From: Lachnospiraceae bacterium | GTDB lineage: Bacteria; Bacillota; Clostridia; Lachnospirales; Lachnospiraceae | Assembly (NCBI GenBank): GCA_024696615.1 | Contig: JAILGS010000079.1 | Coordinates: 18,042 to 82,041 of the forward strand | Direction: 5' to 3' | DNA: 64,000 bases | In this document: positions 7,862 through 16,224 of the stretch, in pieces | Layout: each line of letters starts with the position of its first letter | Numbering within the stretch: position 1 is the first letter of the stretch | The notes under the pieces: generated by a model | Database searches by the model: none | What the model saw: the letters and a program-made list of their open reading frames with translations, nothing else | What the model was told of the DNA's origin: nothing | Translations under genes and position numbers: made by a program

Positions 7862-9150
7862 AACTTTTCCTCTTTATCACTCATGCTCTTAATCTCGCCC
7901 ACCAAATACAGGGAACCCGCAATAAATAAAAAGCCTCCCAGACTTTTAGCAAAAGCGAAAGCCTCTCCCACATCTTCCCTCACATGCACGGGAGCTGTGG
8001 TGTATTTTCGAAATTCCTGTTCCATCACGGAGGCAGGAAGCTTTCGATGATTTGGAATCTGTGTGATCACAAATCCATCAAATAAACCGGACTCCACAAT
8101 CTCTCGAATCATGGCATCCACATCTTTCTCCATTACTGCACCAAACAGCAGATACACCGGTGGTTCCTTCGCAAATGCTCTTACCGTCTCTAAGAACTTG
8201 GCAATTCCATCTGGATTATGGGCGCCGTCTAAATAAACATGCTCCCCTAAGGATTCCATACGTCCGGGCCACTGCATCGTCTGAATGCCCTCTAACACCT
8301 TCTCTTCCTTCCAACAAGATCCAACTCCCTGGTCCACCTTGGCAAGAACTCCTAAACTCGTCAGGGCAAGGGCCGCATTTTCCATCTGAAACAGACCCAC
8401 ATTATTTATAGAAAAAAGGCTGTTTCTATAATACTCACTTTCCATGGAAAAATCAATATGATTATGGCTTTGTACCCCTTTTAGTTCCTTGGATTTGACT
8501 GGATAGGAAGGACACCCAAGTTGCATTGCTTCCTCGGCAATCACCCTTGCAGCACCATCCTCTCGATCCAGATATACCACAGGAACTCCAGGAAGAAGGA
8601 TTCCTGCTTTTTCTTTCGCGATTTTTTCCAAGGTATCCCCTAAGATTTCCGTATGATCAAAACTGATGGAGGTAATGATGGACAATAATTTATGACTCAG
8701 GGAAGCAGTTGCATCCCCTCCTCCACCAAGTCCGGTTTCTAAAATCACATAATCGGGCTTATGATCTTGATAATACAACATGGCCATTAGGAACATGAAA
8801 TCAAAAAAAGCAAGATCCACCTGGGAAGTAATTTCCTTCACCTGAAGAAAGTAGGCTAGAAATTCTTCATTTGTAATTAAATCGTTATTTAATCTAATAC
8901 GTTCATTAGGAGTCACCAGGTGTGGAGAAGTAAAAAGCCCAACATTAAATCCTAGTTTAATAAGAGAATTGTGCATAAATGCGCTGGTTGAACCCTTTCC
9001 ATTGGTTCCTGCCAAATGAATGATGGAAAGGTCCCGTTCCGGATGATGGAGTAATTCCAATCCCTTGGCGGCACGAACAGCCCCCGTCTCTTTTCCAAAT
9101 CTACGAAGAGAATACAACTCTTCCACGGCAGTTTCATATGTATATGTCAT
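7858..9150 (-). CDS. folC: Folylpolyglutamate synthase / dihydrofolate synthase
   Basis: This 430-residue Mur-ligase-family enzyme adds glutamate to dihydropteroate and folates, using ATP. The P-loop is HLAGTNGKGSTSAFMH, near residues 45-60. The LETGLGGGGDATA and SFDHTEILGDTLEKIAKEKAGI segments are family hallmarks. The C-terminal domain starts with LDGAHNPDGIAKF. The length is normal. It lies 24 bp downstream of a coiled-coil protein gene and overlaps the downstream 52-codon gene by 4 nt, so it belongs to one transcription unit of four genes. No other folate gene is nearby. Confidence 0.97.
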   Translation of the reverse strand: MTYTYETAVEELYSLRRFGKETGAVRAAKGLELLHHPERDLSIIHLAGTNGKGSTSAFMHNSLIKLGFNVGLFTSPHLVTPNERIRLNNDLITNEEFLAYFLQVKEITSQVDLAFFDFMFLMAMLYYQDHKPDYVILETGLGGGGDATASLSHKLLSIITSISFDHTEILGDTLEKIAKEKAGILLPGVPVVYLDREDGAARVIAEEAMQLGCPSYPVKSKELKGVQSHNHIDFSMESEYYRNSLFSINNVGLFQMENAALALTSLGVLAKVDQGVGSCWKEEKVLEGIQTMQWPGRMESLGEHVYLDGAHNPDGIAKFLETVRAFAKEPPVYLLFGAVMEKDVDAMIREIVESGLFDGFVITQIPNHRKLPASVMEQEFRKYTTAPVHVREDVGEAFAFAKSLGGFLFIAGSLYLVGEIKSMSDKEEKL

Positions 9151-9173
9151 TTCTAATTCCTACGATTCTTCTT

Positions 9174-10769
9174 TTATTTTTTTATTTCAATGGTCTTTAA
9201 TTCAAATCCCTGATATCCCACTCTTGCATATTTTCCAGTAGATACCAAGGTATGCAGATAATCCATATCCTCCAAGGAGTGCTCAAAGGAAAGGGAGGAT
9301 GGAGTCATGGCTGCATCCAGTTCCGTTAAGGCCTCTTCCAGTTTAATTAACTCCCCGTTCGTAAAGCACTTCACTGCAGTTTCACACAGCGCTTCACTAT
9401 AGGTTAAATTTAAAAAATGCCTCTTCCACTTTTTATATAGCACATTGGCTAAATACACTGCTTCATTCTCAAGATCCAAAATCAGACGGTTAAACTCTTC
9501 TGAGGTGCTTACCAGCTCATTTTGTTCGTTGTTAATTCTTGTTTTAACCTCATCCAATTCCATGGAAAGATTTACCTCTGCCACCTGTTTTCGCTCTAAA
9601 TTCCGCTTCTTTGCCTGCTTACTCGCTTCCGATAACTCCTCGGAAGAAAGAGCTTCCTCATACTCCTTCTGCAATTCTTCCAGTTCAGAAAGAAGTTTGG
9701 TTTGTTGCTCCTCTAATAAGAATTGCTTCTTATTATCCTTTTCAAGCTCCGCAAGGATCTTCTTTAATACATCATTTTGCTGCTTCTCCTGCTGTACGAA
9801 AGTAAGCAGGGTGCGCTCTTTTTTCTCATTCTCATTGCGCTTATAGGCTTTATAACTTGGCATTAAATCTTCTTTTAACGAAAGTGTTTTCCCATATCCA
9901 TTCACTGACATCCATACTACTTCCGCCATTAGGGAGCGTTCTAGTCGGGCAAATAAAAATACGGAATCAAAGGCAGTGGCCACCGTATTATTCAGCGGAT
10001 CAAAAACTTCCTTTCCCATGGCATGAATCACTTTCCTGAGGGATGTAGTTCCCTTCTCCACCTGCAATTTTAATAAAATCGTATGGCCGTTAAATTCTCT
10101 TAACATTAATTCCCTGGCAAGGGTGCGCATGGCAGTAAGATCACATCGTGGGATTCTCATCTGAATACTCTGTTCCATGGCCTGCTTTTCTCCACGGGTA
10201 AGATGTAGGAGCTTGCGATGTAATACTTTCAGATAATGATCATAGTATTTGACACTCACCTGATCCGCTAGTCGCCCCATGGGCTGACAGACTTCTAACA
10301 TGTACACCTTAGCACTTTCCCGAAGCACGGCAATGGAAATCTGTTCCCGCAATAACTCCCTGGCAAGATCCGTAGTCATGGTCATGGAAGATGGACCGTC
10401 TTCAACTTCGGAGGAAGTATGTTCCTCCAAGGTATCCGTGAAAAAATGATAGGAACCAAGGAATTTACATTTCTTGATTAATTCTTGATTTAATAAAGCA
10501 TCCAATGTGGCACGATCATTCTTCGAAAGCTCCTCCATGGTGTCCATGATCATCTTACGAACACCATCCGTTTCTTCCGTGGAAGAGGAGGAATCGGATA
10601 AGTCCTCCACCGGACGCAGCAGACTGGAAGCAGTTTCTGTTACCATCTTCCAGGCCTTCTTTCCCTGTCCTTTCAGGGTATTCCCCACAGTAACGCATTG
10701 GAGAAGCGCAATCTGTTCACAGATTTGCTCATTATTCAGATAATCTAATCCGTTAAATATGGTCAGCAT
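9174..10769 (-). CDS. Coiled-coil protein of unknown function
   Basis: The protein has 531 residues and I do not recognise it. The first 300 residues are mixed, with no enzyme signature. Residues about 310-430 form a long charged coiled coil rich in Glu, Lys and Gln (KQQNDVLKKILAELEKDNKK and following). The last 100 residues are helical. There is no signal peptide or membrane span, so a cytoplasmic structural or regulatory protein is inferred. The start is supported by AAAGGAG 8 nt upstream. It heads the unit with folC, the 52-residue protein and the zinc-ribbon/TPR protein, and diverges from the epimerase-like gene at 10916. Confidence 0.85.
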   Translation of the reverse strand: MLTIFNGLDYLNNEQICEQIALLQCVTVGNTLKGQGKKAWKMVTETASSLLRPVEDLSDSSSSTEETDGVRKMIMDTMEELSKNDRATLDALLNQELIKKCKFLGSYHFFTDTLEEHTSSEVEDGPSSMTMTTDLARELLREQISIAVLRESAKVYMLEVCQPMGRLADQVSVKYYDHYLKVLHRKLLHLTRGEKQAMEQSIQMRIPRCDLTAMRTLARELMLREFNGHTILLKLQVEKGTTSLRKVIHAMGKEVFDPLNNTVATAFDSVFLFARLERSLMAEVVWMSVNGYGKTLSLKEDLMPSYKAYKRNENEKKERTLLTFVQQEKQQNDVLKKILAELEKDNKKQFLLEEQQTKLLSELEELQKEYEEALSSEELSEASKQAKKRNLERKQVAEVNLSMELDEVKTRINNEQNELVSTSEEFNRLILDLENEAVYLANVLYKKWKRHFLNLTYSEALCETAVKCFTNGELIKLEEALTELDAAMTPSSLSFEHSLEDMDYLHTLVSTGKYARVGYQGFELKTIEIKK

Positions 10770-10915
10770 AATCGCTACTCCTTTCTGGAGGTCAAATTTA
10801 TTCTCATATATGTTCTTTTTTTCTTCTTTATTGATTCATTGTCCCATCCCGTCCAATCCCTTGCGATTCCATTAGAATCCGATATAATAGAATTATCCCT
10901 AAAGGAGGACTGCTT

Positions 10916-11890
10916 ATGGCATTAGAACGTGGCACAATCAGTGAATACCGTTACATTAAATTAACATTTAACAATTTATCCGCATCCATTCTCTATGATC
11001 GTGGGTGCAATATTATTGAATTTAAGGACCTCACCACGGATTGTTCCTTCCTTCACACTCCAAGCAAGGAGGAATTGGAAGAATTCCAAGAGGCTCCACA
11101 GCGATTTGGTTCCGCCATCCTATTTCATCCCAACCGTTTAGGTCATGAATGTTTTACCAGGGATGGTCATACTTATAATTATGAGAAAGCTGGACTTCCA
11201 CCTTCTCATGGACTTCTTCGATTTGCTGCATTTACCGTGGAAGAAGAGGAAGAAACCAGTGAATATCAGAGGGTTAAATGTAGTTTTAACTCTAAAGGAA
11301 CCCTCTATGATACTGCCTTCCACTGGAAATTCATCTGTAACATGGCATTTACCTTAGATTCCCATGGACTTACATCCCATATGGAATTTTTCAATATCGG
11401 AGATGTACCGATTCCATTTGGACTGGGATTCCATACTGCTTTTCGTATTCCATCCAATCCAAATTCCTCATCCAAGGAGGTAAGTTGCAAGGTTTCTGTT
11501 ACCAATTCCTGGACGGATTATGGCAAATGTACCAAATGGGGATGCGGCACTCGTCTCTGTGACATTCCAGAAGAATCCATTACCATTCTGGATCCACTGA
11601 AAGAATCCATTGCCATCCCTTATACGGATTATAAGGATCAATGTCATTATGCCATCATTGAGGATGAAAATCTCCCCTTCCGCCTGATCTATGAGACGGA
11701 TCCCCAGTTTAAACATTGGATGATCTGGAATAATGCCTGCCGCGGTGGATATATCTGCATCGAGCCCATGACCTGGATGATCGATGCTCCGAATAGTCCA
11801 CTGCCGGACCAACTCTCCGGTTTTAGTTATTTGGAGCGGGGAAAGCCAAAGAGTTTTACCAATCGCTTCCTGTTAGAACCAAAAGAATGA
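10916..11890 (+). CDS. Aldose 1-epimerase-like (galactose mutarotase family) protein
   Basis: This 324-residue beta-sandwich protein is of the galactose-mutarotase fold. Features include PPSHGLLRFAAFTVEEE (a conserved His after a Pro-Ser), FGLGFHTAFRIP near residue 170, and RGGYICIEPMTWMIDAPN near residue 285, where a Glu matches the family's catalytic base position. It probably interconverts sugar anomers, but the family also contains enzymes acting on sugar phosphates, and the substrate is not evident. AAAGGAGG lies 7 nt upstream of the start. It is a single gene with its own strong terminator, between a divergent and a convergent neighbour. A role in sugar catabolism alongside the nearby pectin genes is plausible. 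Confidence 0.88.
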   Translation: MALERGTISEYRYIKLTFNNLSASILYDRGCNIIEFKDLTTDCSFLHTPSKEELEEFQEAPQRFGSAILFHPNRLGHECFTRDGHTYNYEKAGLPPSHGLLRFAAFTVEEEEETSEYQRVKCSFNSKGTLYDTAFHWKFICNMAFTLDSHGLTSHMEFFNIGDVPIPFGLGFHTAFRIPSNPNSSSKEVSCKVSVTNSWTDYGKCTKWGCGTRLCDIPEESITILDPLKESIAIPYTDYKDQCHYAIIEDENLPFRLIYETDPQFKHWMIWNNACRGGYICIEPMTWMIDAPNSPLPDQLSGFSYLERGKPKSFTNRFLLEPKE

Positions 11891-11927
11891 TCCAATTCGG
11901 ACCTTCACCGGTCCCATATAGATAAAT

Positions 11928-11957
11928 GCCCGACCGCAGATGCGATCGGGCTTTTTT
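11928..11957 (+). terminator. Rho-independent terminator after the epimerase-like gene
   Basis: The stem GCCCGA/TCGGGC, with further pairing CGCA/TGCG inside it, is followed by six T on the plus strand, 37 bp after the stop codon. Confidence 0.9.
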
Positions 11958-11982
11958 GGGCTTTAATGGATTCATGCCTTAT

Positions 11983-13770
11983 TTAACTTTGAATTTTCTT
12001 CATCTGATAGAACTCACCCTTTAAGGCCATCAGTTCCTCATAAGTACCATATTCTGCACATTTTCCATCCCGAATCACCGCAATCTTGTCCGCATCTTTA
12101 ATAGTGGACAGGCGATGAGCCACGATGAAAGTAGTACGATTCTTGGTCAAATTATTTAATGCTTCCTGAATTAATTTCTCAGAAATACTATCGAGGGCGG
12201 ATGTTGCCTCATCTAATACGATCACCTTCGGATCACGAATCAATGCTCGGGCGATGGATACTCGCTGGCGCTGTCCGCCGGACAATTTTCCACCATGTTC
12301 ACCCACAATGGTGTCCACGCCATCCGGAAGGGATTCCACCACATCCCGGAGATTCGCTGCATCAATCACGCGATTCAAGGTTTCATCATCCACCTCAGGA
12401 ATACCATAGGTAATATTATCACGAATGCTTCCGGAGAACAATATTGTATTCTGTGGTACCACCGCTAAATACTTTCGATAGCTTCGAAGATCCACCTGGG
12501 TTAAATCATGTCCATCCAGATTTACCACGCCGCCTGTGGCTAAGTTAAAACCAATGGCAAGATTTAAGATGGTGGATTTACCGGCCCCCGACTCTCCTAC
12601 TAAAGCAATGGTTTCGCCTGGATGTACCTTCAAATTCAGATCCGATAACACTTCCTTCTCGGACTTAGGATAATGAAAATATACATGTTCAAAGGAGAAT
12701 TCACCGGTTACTTTCTCCAATACTTCTTTGCCTTCATTGTGCTCAATATCATCTTCTGCAAGCACTTCCCCAATGGAACGAACGGACTCAAGACCCTTGG
12801 TGATGGTTGGAATCAGAGTTACAATGGTGGATACCTGCTGCACAATGCTGGAGAAATAACTCTGATACAGAGAAATATCTCCTACTAAAATATTGCCACG
12901 CATCGCAAGATATGCGGTAAAGGCAAGACAGATAATCTGGAAAATCTGGAATACGGCCCAACCAACAGAACCGAAGGTGGACTGAATAACATCTAATCGA
13001 TATCCCTTCTCTGCTACTTCTAGAAGCTGAGCACTCATCTTTTCTGCTTCCTCATCTTCTAAAGCATGGGCGCGGGTCACGGGGATCAATTCCACCATCT
13101 CCATCACCCTTGCGGAAGTATTCTCCATCTCCTGACGGAATTCCTTATTTCGATCCTTAATTACCCCTCGGAAGGTTACCATGGTAATGGCTGCCACCGG
13201 TGCGGTTAATAAGAAGAATACGAATACAATCCAGCTTTTGGAGATGGTTACGATCATGGCAATGATGATATTTAAGGAAATGTTTAACACGGAGATAAAC
13301 ATTTGCGTGGACAGCGTCTCCACCGCTTCCACATCACGCATGATCTTACTTTGCAATCGACCCGACTGGGTATTGCTATGATAAGAAATACTTAACTGCT
13401 GTAATTTCTTCACTAAGGCGCCGCGTAGTCCTGTCTCCACATATCGCACGGCCAAACTCTTATAACTCACATGAAGATAATTCATCGGCACATTCAGAAG
13501 CACCAGAAAAATCATCAATCCCACATTTAACAGGATTTTCTCCATGCAATGATCCACATTCAGCGTCACATAATTAATAATATTGGCAACTACAATGGGC
13601 AGAACCCATACCGGACTATGCTTAATCACAAAGAAGAAGACGGACCAGAAAAACTTGGAATAATTTCCACGATACATGGAAAGCAGTGTCCACATGGGAT
13701 TATCCGGATATTTTTGAAAGCATTGGATAAATTTATCTTCCACGCCATCTTCTTTTTTAAAATGTATCAT
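11983..13770 (-). CDS. ABC exporter, fused permease and ATPase
   Basis: This 595-residue half-transporter of the MsbA/LmrA type has six membrane spans in the first roughly 320 residues. The ATPase domain follows: Walker A GESGAGKST near residue 388, the signature LSGGQRQRVSIARAL, Walker B VIVLDEATSALDS, and the H-loop IVAHRLSTI. All catalytic motifs are intact. It would work as a homodimer exporting an unknown, probably lipophilic or drug-like, substrate. It is the last gene of the pectin gene run on this strand, separated from the GH28 gene by 110 bp that contain short repeats. It is not an importer ATPase, so it does not supply the ATPase missing from the sugar importer. Confidence 0.95.
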   Translation of the reverse strand: MIHFKKEDGVEDKFIQCFQKYPDNPMWTLLSMYRGNYSKFFWSVFFFVIKHSPVWVLPIVVANIINYVTLNVDHCMEKILLNVGLMIFLVLLNVPMNYLHVSYKSLAVRYVETGLRGALVKKLQQLSISYHSNTQSGRLQSKIMRDVEAVETLSTQMFISVLNISLNIIIAMIVTISKSWIVFVFFLLTAPVAAITMVTFRGVIKDRNKEFRQEMENTSARVMEMVELIPVTRAHALEDEEAEKMSAQLLEVAEKGYRLDVIQSTFGSVGWAVFQIFQIICLAFTAYLAMRGNILVGDISLYQSYFSSIVQQVSTIVTLIPTITKGLESVRSIGEVLAEDDIEHNEGKEVLEKVTGEFSFEHVYFHYPKSEKEVLSDLNLKVHPGETIALVGESGAGKSTILNLAIGFNLATGGVVNLDGHDLTQVDLRSYRKYLAVVPQNTILFSGSIRDNITYGIPEVDDETLNRVIDAANLRDVVESLPDGVDTIVGEHGGKLSGGQRQRVSIARALIRDPKVIVLDEATSALDSISEKLIQEALNNLTKNRTTFIVAHRLSTIKDADKIAVIRDGKCAEYGTYEELMALKGEFYQMKKIQS

Positions 13771-13803
13771 ATACCTTCGGCCCCCTAAATTCCATGCATC
13801 TTA

Positions 13804-13842
13804 CATCTTCTTGATCTTGCATCTTGCATCTTCTTGATCCTG
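13804..13842. repeat. Short direct repeat between GH28 and ABC exporter genes
   Basis: The 16-bp unit CATCTTCTTGATC(T/C)TG occurs at 13804-13819 and 13827-13842, separated by the partial copy CATCTTG. It lies wholly in the intergenic gap. Confidence 0.7.
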
Positions 13843-13880
13843 CATCCAAGATCATCCACAAACTTACTTACAATAAGATC

Positions 13881-15434
13881 TTACTTCTCGATGAAATCCA
13901 CGTTCTTAGCAATAATATCTTCGCCCTCGCAACCTTCCACCTTCACATTCTTTAATACTAATTTCTTCGCATTTAAAGCAAAGATACCGGCCTTGCAGCT
14001 TTCCTTACATTCCGTCATCATGGCTGCAACACCACTCTTAGCATCCTCGGCATAGGTCACATGAATATTTTCAAATGTTAAACATTCAATCTTATTCTCT
14101 GGCAGACCCGTAATATAAGCAGCTGCTACGTGGCAGTTCTTCGCTTCAATATTCTTGAAAGTGAGGCGCTTAATACTTGGAGTACGATCATCCACTGGAT
14201 ATGGCTCCATACTACCCACATAATCCGTACGTCCGTCCGGATCACAGAAGTAGAAGCTATTTACTACAAATGGAGTCATTACCTGATCCATATCAATATT
14301 CTCAAAAGTAATCTGGTCTAAGATGGAACGCTCTCCACGACCACGTCTTGTCTTCACACGAAGACCACGGTCCGTATGAATAAACTGGCAATCCTTGATG
14401 GTGATATTCTTCACACCTGCAGCAATCTCACTACCAACGGTTACAGAACCATGACCATCACGCATACAACAGTTACGAATTAACATATTCTGCATTGGGA
14501 TTCCAAGCTTCTTAGCCATGTAGATCTTTCCACTCTTTAAAGCGATACAGTCATCACCAACGGAGATGTATGCACCGATTACTTCCACATGATTACAGCT
14601 TTCCGGATCCAAACCATCCGTATTATGAGAATTGAATGGATTCTGAATCTTAATATCAATAAATCTTAAATTCTCGGAAAAATATGGATGCAGGGTCCAA
14701 GATGGGGAATTCTTCACCGTAATACCCTGTAATACCACATTTTTACAATGGCTAATGAATACCAGACGAGGTCTCCAGGCAATCTTACGGATCTTTGGCT
14801 CAAACCACCAATTATCAAAATCCGCACATCCATCAATCACGCCTTCACCGGTAATGGTGATATTTTCCGCATTAATGGCAGTAATAATGCCTGAGAAAGT
14901 ATCCAGTGGATTGCCTTCCCAAGTTCCTAGATTGTACTCATCCGTCTCATCATAGGTATCGATGGTACCCGGAAAGATTGGGAATTTGGTACGATCCGTA
15001 AATGCGGATAAAGTAGCACCCTTAGCAAGTTCCAAGGTAATATCACTCTTTAAGAATACGGAAACAATCTTATACGTTCCTGCCGGAACAAGAATACGGC
15101 TATTCTTAGGACATGCCATAATAGCAGCCTGAATAGCATTGGTATCATCATGTTCTCCATCACCCTGAGCACCGAAATCCCGTACATTCAATGTGACATA
15201 CTGGGAATCCGTATGCACCTTTAATGGAGCCACATCTTCGCCTTCATATTCCACCGTAATTTCATAATCCGTATCCGGCTTTAAATCATATAAAGAGGAA
15301 ATCACATGATTGTGATTGGCCTTCAGCTCTCCATTGGCATAGATTTTATATTCCTTCTCGGTATAATACTTTCCAGCCTCTGTAAGTTCTACGACAACGC
15401 ATCTTGCGTTCTGAAATACTAATTTTAACTCCAT
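13881..15434 (-). CDS. GH28 polygalacturonase-type pectin hydrolase, cytoplasmic
   Basis: The protein has 517 residues. A fibronectin-III-like segment (about 1-75) precedes the right-handed beta-helix, which opens with NVRDFGAQGDGEHDDTNAIQ. The four GH28 motifs are present: NTDG (271-274), GDDC (293-296), GHGS (327-330, His328), and an RVKTR-type Arg/Lys motif near 355, so the catalytic Asp residues are intact. GH28 cleaves alpha-1,4 links in galacturonan by inversion. The N-terminal Fn3-like module and the lack of a signal peptide fit an exo-acting enzyme on imported oligosaccharides, which is inference. AGGAGG supports the start. It follows the 242-residue helical gene by 9 bp in the pectin operon. 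Confidence 0.96.
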   Translation of the reverse strand: MELKLVFQNARCVVVELTEAGKYYTEKEYKIYANGELKANHNHVISSLYDLKPDTDYEITVEYEGEDVAPLKVHTDSQYVTLNVRDFGAQGDGEHDDTNAIQAAIMACPKNSRILVPAGTYKIVSVFLKSDITLELAKGATLSAFTDRTKFPIFPGTIDTYDETDEYNLGTWEGNPLDTFSGIITAINAENITITGEGVIDGCADFDNWWFEPKIRKIAWRPRLVFISHCKNVVLQGITVKNSPSWTLHPYFSENLRFIDIKIQNPFNSHNTDGLDPESCNHVEVIGAYISVGDDCIALKSGKIYMAKKLGIPMQNMLIRNCCMRDGHGSVTVGSEIAAGVKNITIKDCQFIHTDRGLRVKTRRGRGERSILDQITFENIDMDQVMTPFVVNSFYFCDPDGRTDYVGSMEPYPVDDRTPSIKRLTFKNIEAKNCHVAAAYITGLPENKIECLTFENIHVTYAEDAKSGVAAMMTECKESCKAGIFALNAKKLVLKNVKVEGCEGEDIIAKNVDFIEK

Positions 15435-15443
15435 CTCTGCCTC

Positions 15444-16172
15444 CTAGCGTTCCTTTTCGGTTAATAATAATGATACTGCACCCTTATTTAAGCCCTTTTC
15501 CTCTAAGGATTCGCATACGGACTGATGCATTGCATTACCGATTGCCTCATACTTTTCGGAAAGAATTACCTTCATACGGCATGCCTTTAAGATGGCATAG
15601 GCAACCAAAGCCTTGCTGCTGGTATCTAATTCATTCTTCTCATATGCTTCTAAATTCGTCTTTAAGGTCTTCTTAAAGAGCACCTTTAAAGCATCATAAT
15701 ATTCATAAACTGCCTGATCCACAGAAGCAATTCCTTCAATCAAAGCAACTCCATACAGTGGAAGGTAGAGACCCTCTTTTCCATCCATGGACTCATACGC
15801 TTCTAACATCTGCTTATAATGGCCCTTACCGCCAATCACCGTATCATACTTGGTATAGAATGTAAGGAGCATTGGATCTAAGCTTCCCCCGGCAAGATCC
15901 GCATCCATAATTTCTTTTAATCCCTTGAGACGTTCCTTCATTTCTGCTTCATCATTATCAAGTCGATAGAAACATGCCACTGCCGGGAATCTGCAGGTTA
16001 CTGGAATCTGGCGTAATAAATTGTCCAATACTCTCACAGAATTCTCACGATCATGATGGTTGGAAGCAATGCCCATAGCCATCAGTAATAGCGCATTGGA
16101 GCTACTCCAGCTATCCTGCTCCTCAATATTAATGCTTTCAATCGCATCTCGAATAAAATTCTCAGTCTTCAC
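15444..16172 (-). CDS. Helical protein of unknown function in the pectin operon
   Basis: The 242-residue protein starts with GTG, preceded by AAAGGAG 7 nt upstream. It is predicted all-helical, with recurring short helical hairpins (FPAVACFYRLDNDEAEMKERL, LYLPLYGVALIEGIASVDQA, SSKALVAYAILKACRMK). There is no signal peptide. The composition recalls part of an alpha/alpha-barrel such as GH88/GH105 unsaturated glycosyl hydrolases. It is far shorter than those, at about 370 residues, and I see no clear catalytic Asp motif. It lies between the ankyrin-GH43 and GH28 genes, 9 bp from GH28, so it is part of the operon. It may be a reduced barrel, a chaperone or a substrate-handling partner; none of these is shown. 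Confidence 0.85.
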   Translation of the reverse strand: MKTENFIRDAIESINIEEQDSWSSSNALLLMAMGIASNHHDRENSVRVLDNLLRQIPVTCRFPAVACFYRLDNDEAEMKERLKGLKEIMDADLAGGSLDPMLLTFYTKYDTVIGGKGHYKQMLEAYESMDGKEGLYLPLYGVALIEGIASVDQAVYEYYDALKVLFKKTLKTNLEAYEKNELDTSSKALVAYAILKACRMKVILSEKYEAIGNAMHQSVCESLEEKGLNKGAVSLLLTEKER

Positions 16173-16224
16173 AACAACTCTCCTTTATTATCCTAAATTC
16201 TTCTTTTTCCCTTCAATCTATCAT

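Noticed and set aside
9445..9846. 133-codon plus-strand frame
   Set aside because: It is a Ser/Phe/Cys-rich antisense copy of the coiled-coil gene, caused by Glu/Lys-rich codons on the other strand.
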